Shown in pieces: positions 62,613 through 64,000 of a stretch of DNA of 64,000 nt. The translations under genes were made by a program, and so were the position numbers. Location of the stretch: contig CANMUM010000001.1 in NCBI GenBank assembly GCA_947501025.1, forward strand, positions 1 through 64,000, written 5' to 3'. The first letter of the stretch is position 1; each line of letters starts with the position of its first letter. Source of the DNA: an uncultured Paracoccaceae bacterium. Lineage in GTDB: Bacteria > Pseudomonadota > Alphaproteobacteria > Rhodobacterales > Rhodobacteraceae. The notes beneath the pieces were generated by a model that did not search any database, was not told the origin of the DNA, and saw nothing but the letters and a program-made list of their open reading frames with translations.

Positions 62613-63680
62613 TTATGCCGCGTGATCACCCTCACCAAAATTGACCATTGTGAGGGCTTTTTGCATGTCTGCGCCACTTATGCCGCCTTCTTTTGCAGCT
62701 ATCATCGCTTGAACAATTGCATTAAGTGAGCGCGAACGACCGCCGACATCATAAGCTTGAAGTGGTCGAAGCGTATCGATCATCACCTCTTGGCCAATTT
62801 TTTCGCTAATTTCTTCACTTATGAGCATGGCGAGTGGTTGCAATGTCCATTGTGCAAGGTGTCGTTGCGCTTCCCTTATCAGAGGCCCAGTCGTTGCTTG
62901 AGAGGTCATGCTGGGCAGTAAACCAAAGGCAAAATTGATTGACGCGCGCGCATCATTCAGGGTTTGGATCGGCATAGACTTTTGAAGGTCGGGACTTAAA
63001 TCTTGTGGTTTCCAATCGGAATTCGGAGCTGCACCACCCGCAGCGGACACGTTGACGGATTCACGCAAGATAATTCGCCCGCGTTTTCCACGAAAGCCAC
63101 GCGCCATTTTATCCAGTTTGGTTTCGTCACTTTCAGGCATTGGCACAATTGAGGAGCCAAATGGTGCATCGGAAAACACATCGGCTAAAACCGTTTCAAC
63201 CGCATTCAAAAGACCAGCCGTCAATTGTGAGCGCTTCAATGGCGCTGTGCCCGCATATGGCGCGGCCACATCAACTCCTGTCTTAAAATGCAGAACCTCA
63301 CCAGCCAAGGCAACTTGATTGCGCCCACCACCCACATCAGAGACGCTCACACGATAGGCAGTTGGTTTGCCATCTTTTGTGCTTAAGTCCCAATCTGCGC
63401 AAGGTATCAAACCATCATCACGCATCAAAAACACGGCCTCGCCGCGAAGTGCCATAGAGCGCCCAATCATTGCCAAATCATGCCGTGTTAAAAGATCGAA
63501 GCCTTGCACGTCAGCAAGTGAAAATCCATTCTCCCAAAGACTCACACATGATTGAACTGTTGCGGATAGCTCCGCAATGCCGCGCCGACCCGAAACATAA
63601 CTCTCACGCGCTGTCATAAGCTCCGCGGTAAATCCCGACATCGATGAACGCTTTTCAAGCTTTTTAGTGAATGGCCACAT
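62613..63680 (-). CDS. Phage portal protein (HK97-like)
   Basis: The 355-residue product has the portal outline: MWPFTKK start, LWENGFSLADV, HDLAMIGRSMALRGEAVFLM, EVLHFKTGVDVAAPYAGTAPL and a late FAFGLLPSMTSQATTGPLIREAQRHLAQWTLQPLAMLISEEIS. Portals form the dodecameric DNA gate of the head. It is somewhat short but has natural ends. Prohead protease and capsid genes, which normally follow, are absent at its 3' side. Confidence 0.82.
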   Translation of the reverse strand: MWPFTKKLEKRSSMSGFTAELMTARESYVSGRRGIAELSATVQSCVSLWENGFSLADVQGFDLLTRHDLAMIGRSMALRGEAVFLMRDDGLIPCADWDLSTKDGKPTAYRVSVSDVGGGRNQVALAGEVLHFKTGVDVAAPYAGTAPLKRSQLTAGLLNAVETVLADVFSDAPFGSSIVPMPESDETKLDKMARGFRGKRGRIILRESVNVSAAGGAAPNSDWKPQDLSPDLQKSMPIQTLNDARASINFAFGLLPSMTSQATTGPLIREAQRHLAQWTLQPLAMLISEEISEKIGQEVMIDTLRPLQAYDVGGRSRSLNAIVQAMIAAKEGGISGADMQKALTMVNFGEGDHAA

Positions 63681-63991
63681 TATTTTGCCCTCCGAATATA
63701 TCTTAATAAATCCGCTGCACCCGACAAATCCAGCGCGCGCGCCGCAGCGGATCCCGACCGCGTCCAGCTTTCTTGGATTGCACCATCCATATTCACAGCA
63801 TATTGCGACAAGCCCGCATTGTCTTGCGCTTGCTCTTGATAGTTCACATATCGAATGAGGGCTTGCTTGACGAACTCAGGCACGTCCAAGTTTTCACCAA
63901 CGCCAAGTTTTGCGGTCACACGATATTGCCCGCATCCCGAAAATTCTAAGCCAAGCGGTGATAGAAAAATCGGTTGGGCATTCCATTTCAT
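63680..63991 (-). CDS. Possible phage head-tail connector or related head protein
   Basis: The 103-residue product (MKWNAQPIFLSPLGLEFSG... VPEFVKQALIRYVNYQEQAQDN... ESWTRSGSAAARALDLSGAADLLRYIRRAK) resembles gp6-type connector ends by its helical array and final hydrophobic turn. It has GGAG 5 bases before ATG and overlaps the portal gene by 1 bp. Assignment is tentative. A connector placed before the portal is not the normal HK97 order. Confidence 0.45.
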   Translation of the reverse strand: MKWNAQPIFLSPLGLEFSGCGQYRVTAKLGVGENLDVPEFVKQALIRYVNYQEQAQDNAGLSQYAVNMDGAIQESWTRSGSAAARALDLSGAADLLRYIRRAK

Positions 63992-64000
63992 ATTGCTCCA

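Noticed and set aside
59290-64000. A second copy of the tRNA-Arg 3' end (attR) inside the window
   Set aside because: I looked for the T-arm/acceptor sequence after 59,290 and did not find it; the element extends beyond the window.

Overview
The window is a chromosomal segment of an alphaproteobacterium of moderate-to-low GC, most likely a marine member of the Hyphomicrobiales (Rhizobiales) or a close relative. The inference rests on several family-level markers: an NDUFS4-type complex I subunit, DUF1244, DUF1285 and DUF3108 proteins, a DgcA-type enolase-superfamily racemase, the tuf-S10 junction, and an rsfS-rlmH / gpmI-envC-ctpA-rppH cluster. No 16S gene is present, so the exact taxon cannot be fixed.

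Layout. 1-5,880: end of tuf, then S10-operon ribosomal genes split into two blocks, rpsJ-rplC-rplD-rplW and rplB-rpsS-rplV-rpsC-rplP. Terminator hairpins and a small lipoprotein gene separate the blocks. The usual continuation (rpmC, rpsQ, rplN...) is replaced by mscL. 6,500-12,000: amino-acid metabolism (alanine dehydrogenase with a divergent Lrp-type regulator, AzlCD exporter, MobA-like enzyme, DgcA-like racemase, DUF1244, N-formylglutamate amidohydrolase). 12,000-21,100: pyk, rpmI-rplT, an RTX metalloprotease, pheS-cupin-small ORF-pheT, DUF3108 protein and rpmB. 21,000-30,900: copper chaperone pair, deacetylase-fold amidohydrolase, glutathione transferase, two tandem exported leucine-rich-repeat proteins, lepA, an unknown coiled-coil protein, a degenerate tandem DNA repeat and an SH3 protein. 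31,000-43,400: PAP2 phosphatase, ThiF/MoeB enzyme, dut-coaBC, rsfS-rlmH, nhaA, and a gpmI-envC-ctpA-rppH-amidase run concerned with glycolysis, cell-wall remodelling and RNA decay. 43,400-59,150: cysQ-glycosyltransferase-DUF1285, a lone ABC-2 permease, prmA-MATE, rpsD with a structured leader, MFS-sulfotransferase, a secreted amidohydrolase, uvrB, PhzF-like and NDUFS4-like proteins.

59,213-64,000: tRNA-Arg(UCU), immediately followed by an integrated element that runs off the end of the window. It carries a tyrosine integrase facing the tRNA, an excisionase-like protein, a MerR-like regulator, an XRE-type regulator coupled to a small membrane protein, and phage head genes (HK97-type portal and a possible connector). 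The genes expected downstream of the portal are not there, so this is a degraded prophage, a rearranged one, or a phage-satellite-like element.

The chromosome is compact. Many genes are coupled by ATGA or TAATG overlaps, and several convergent pairs share their stop codons as TTAA or CTAG. The most distinctive observations are the split S10 operon, the recurrence of the lepA 3'-end sequence behind each tandem LRR gene, the CTG start of rsfS, the coupled 46-codon ORF just before pheT, the GNRA/UUCG-hairpin leader of rpsD, the ~131-bp degenerate tandem repeat, and the tRNA-Arg element with two pairs of palindromic operator candidates.
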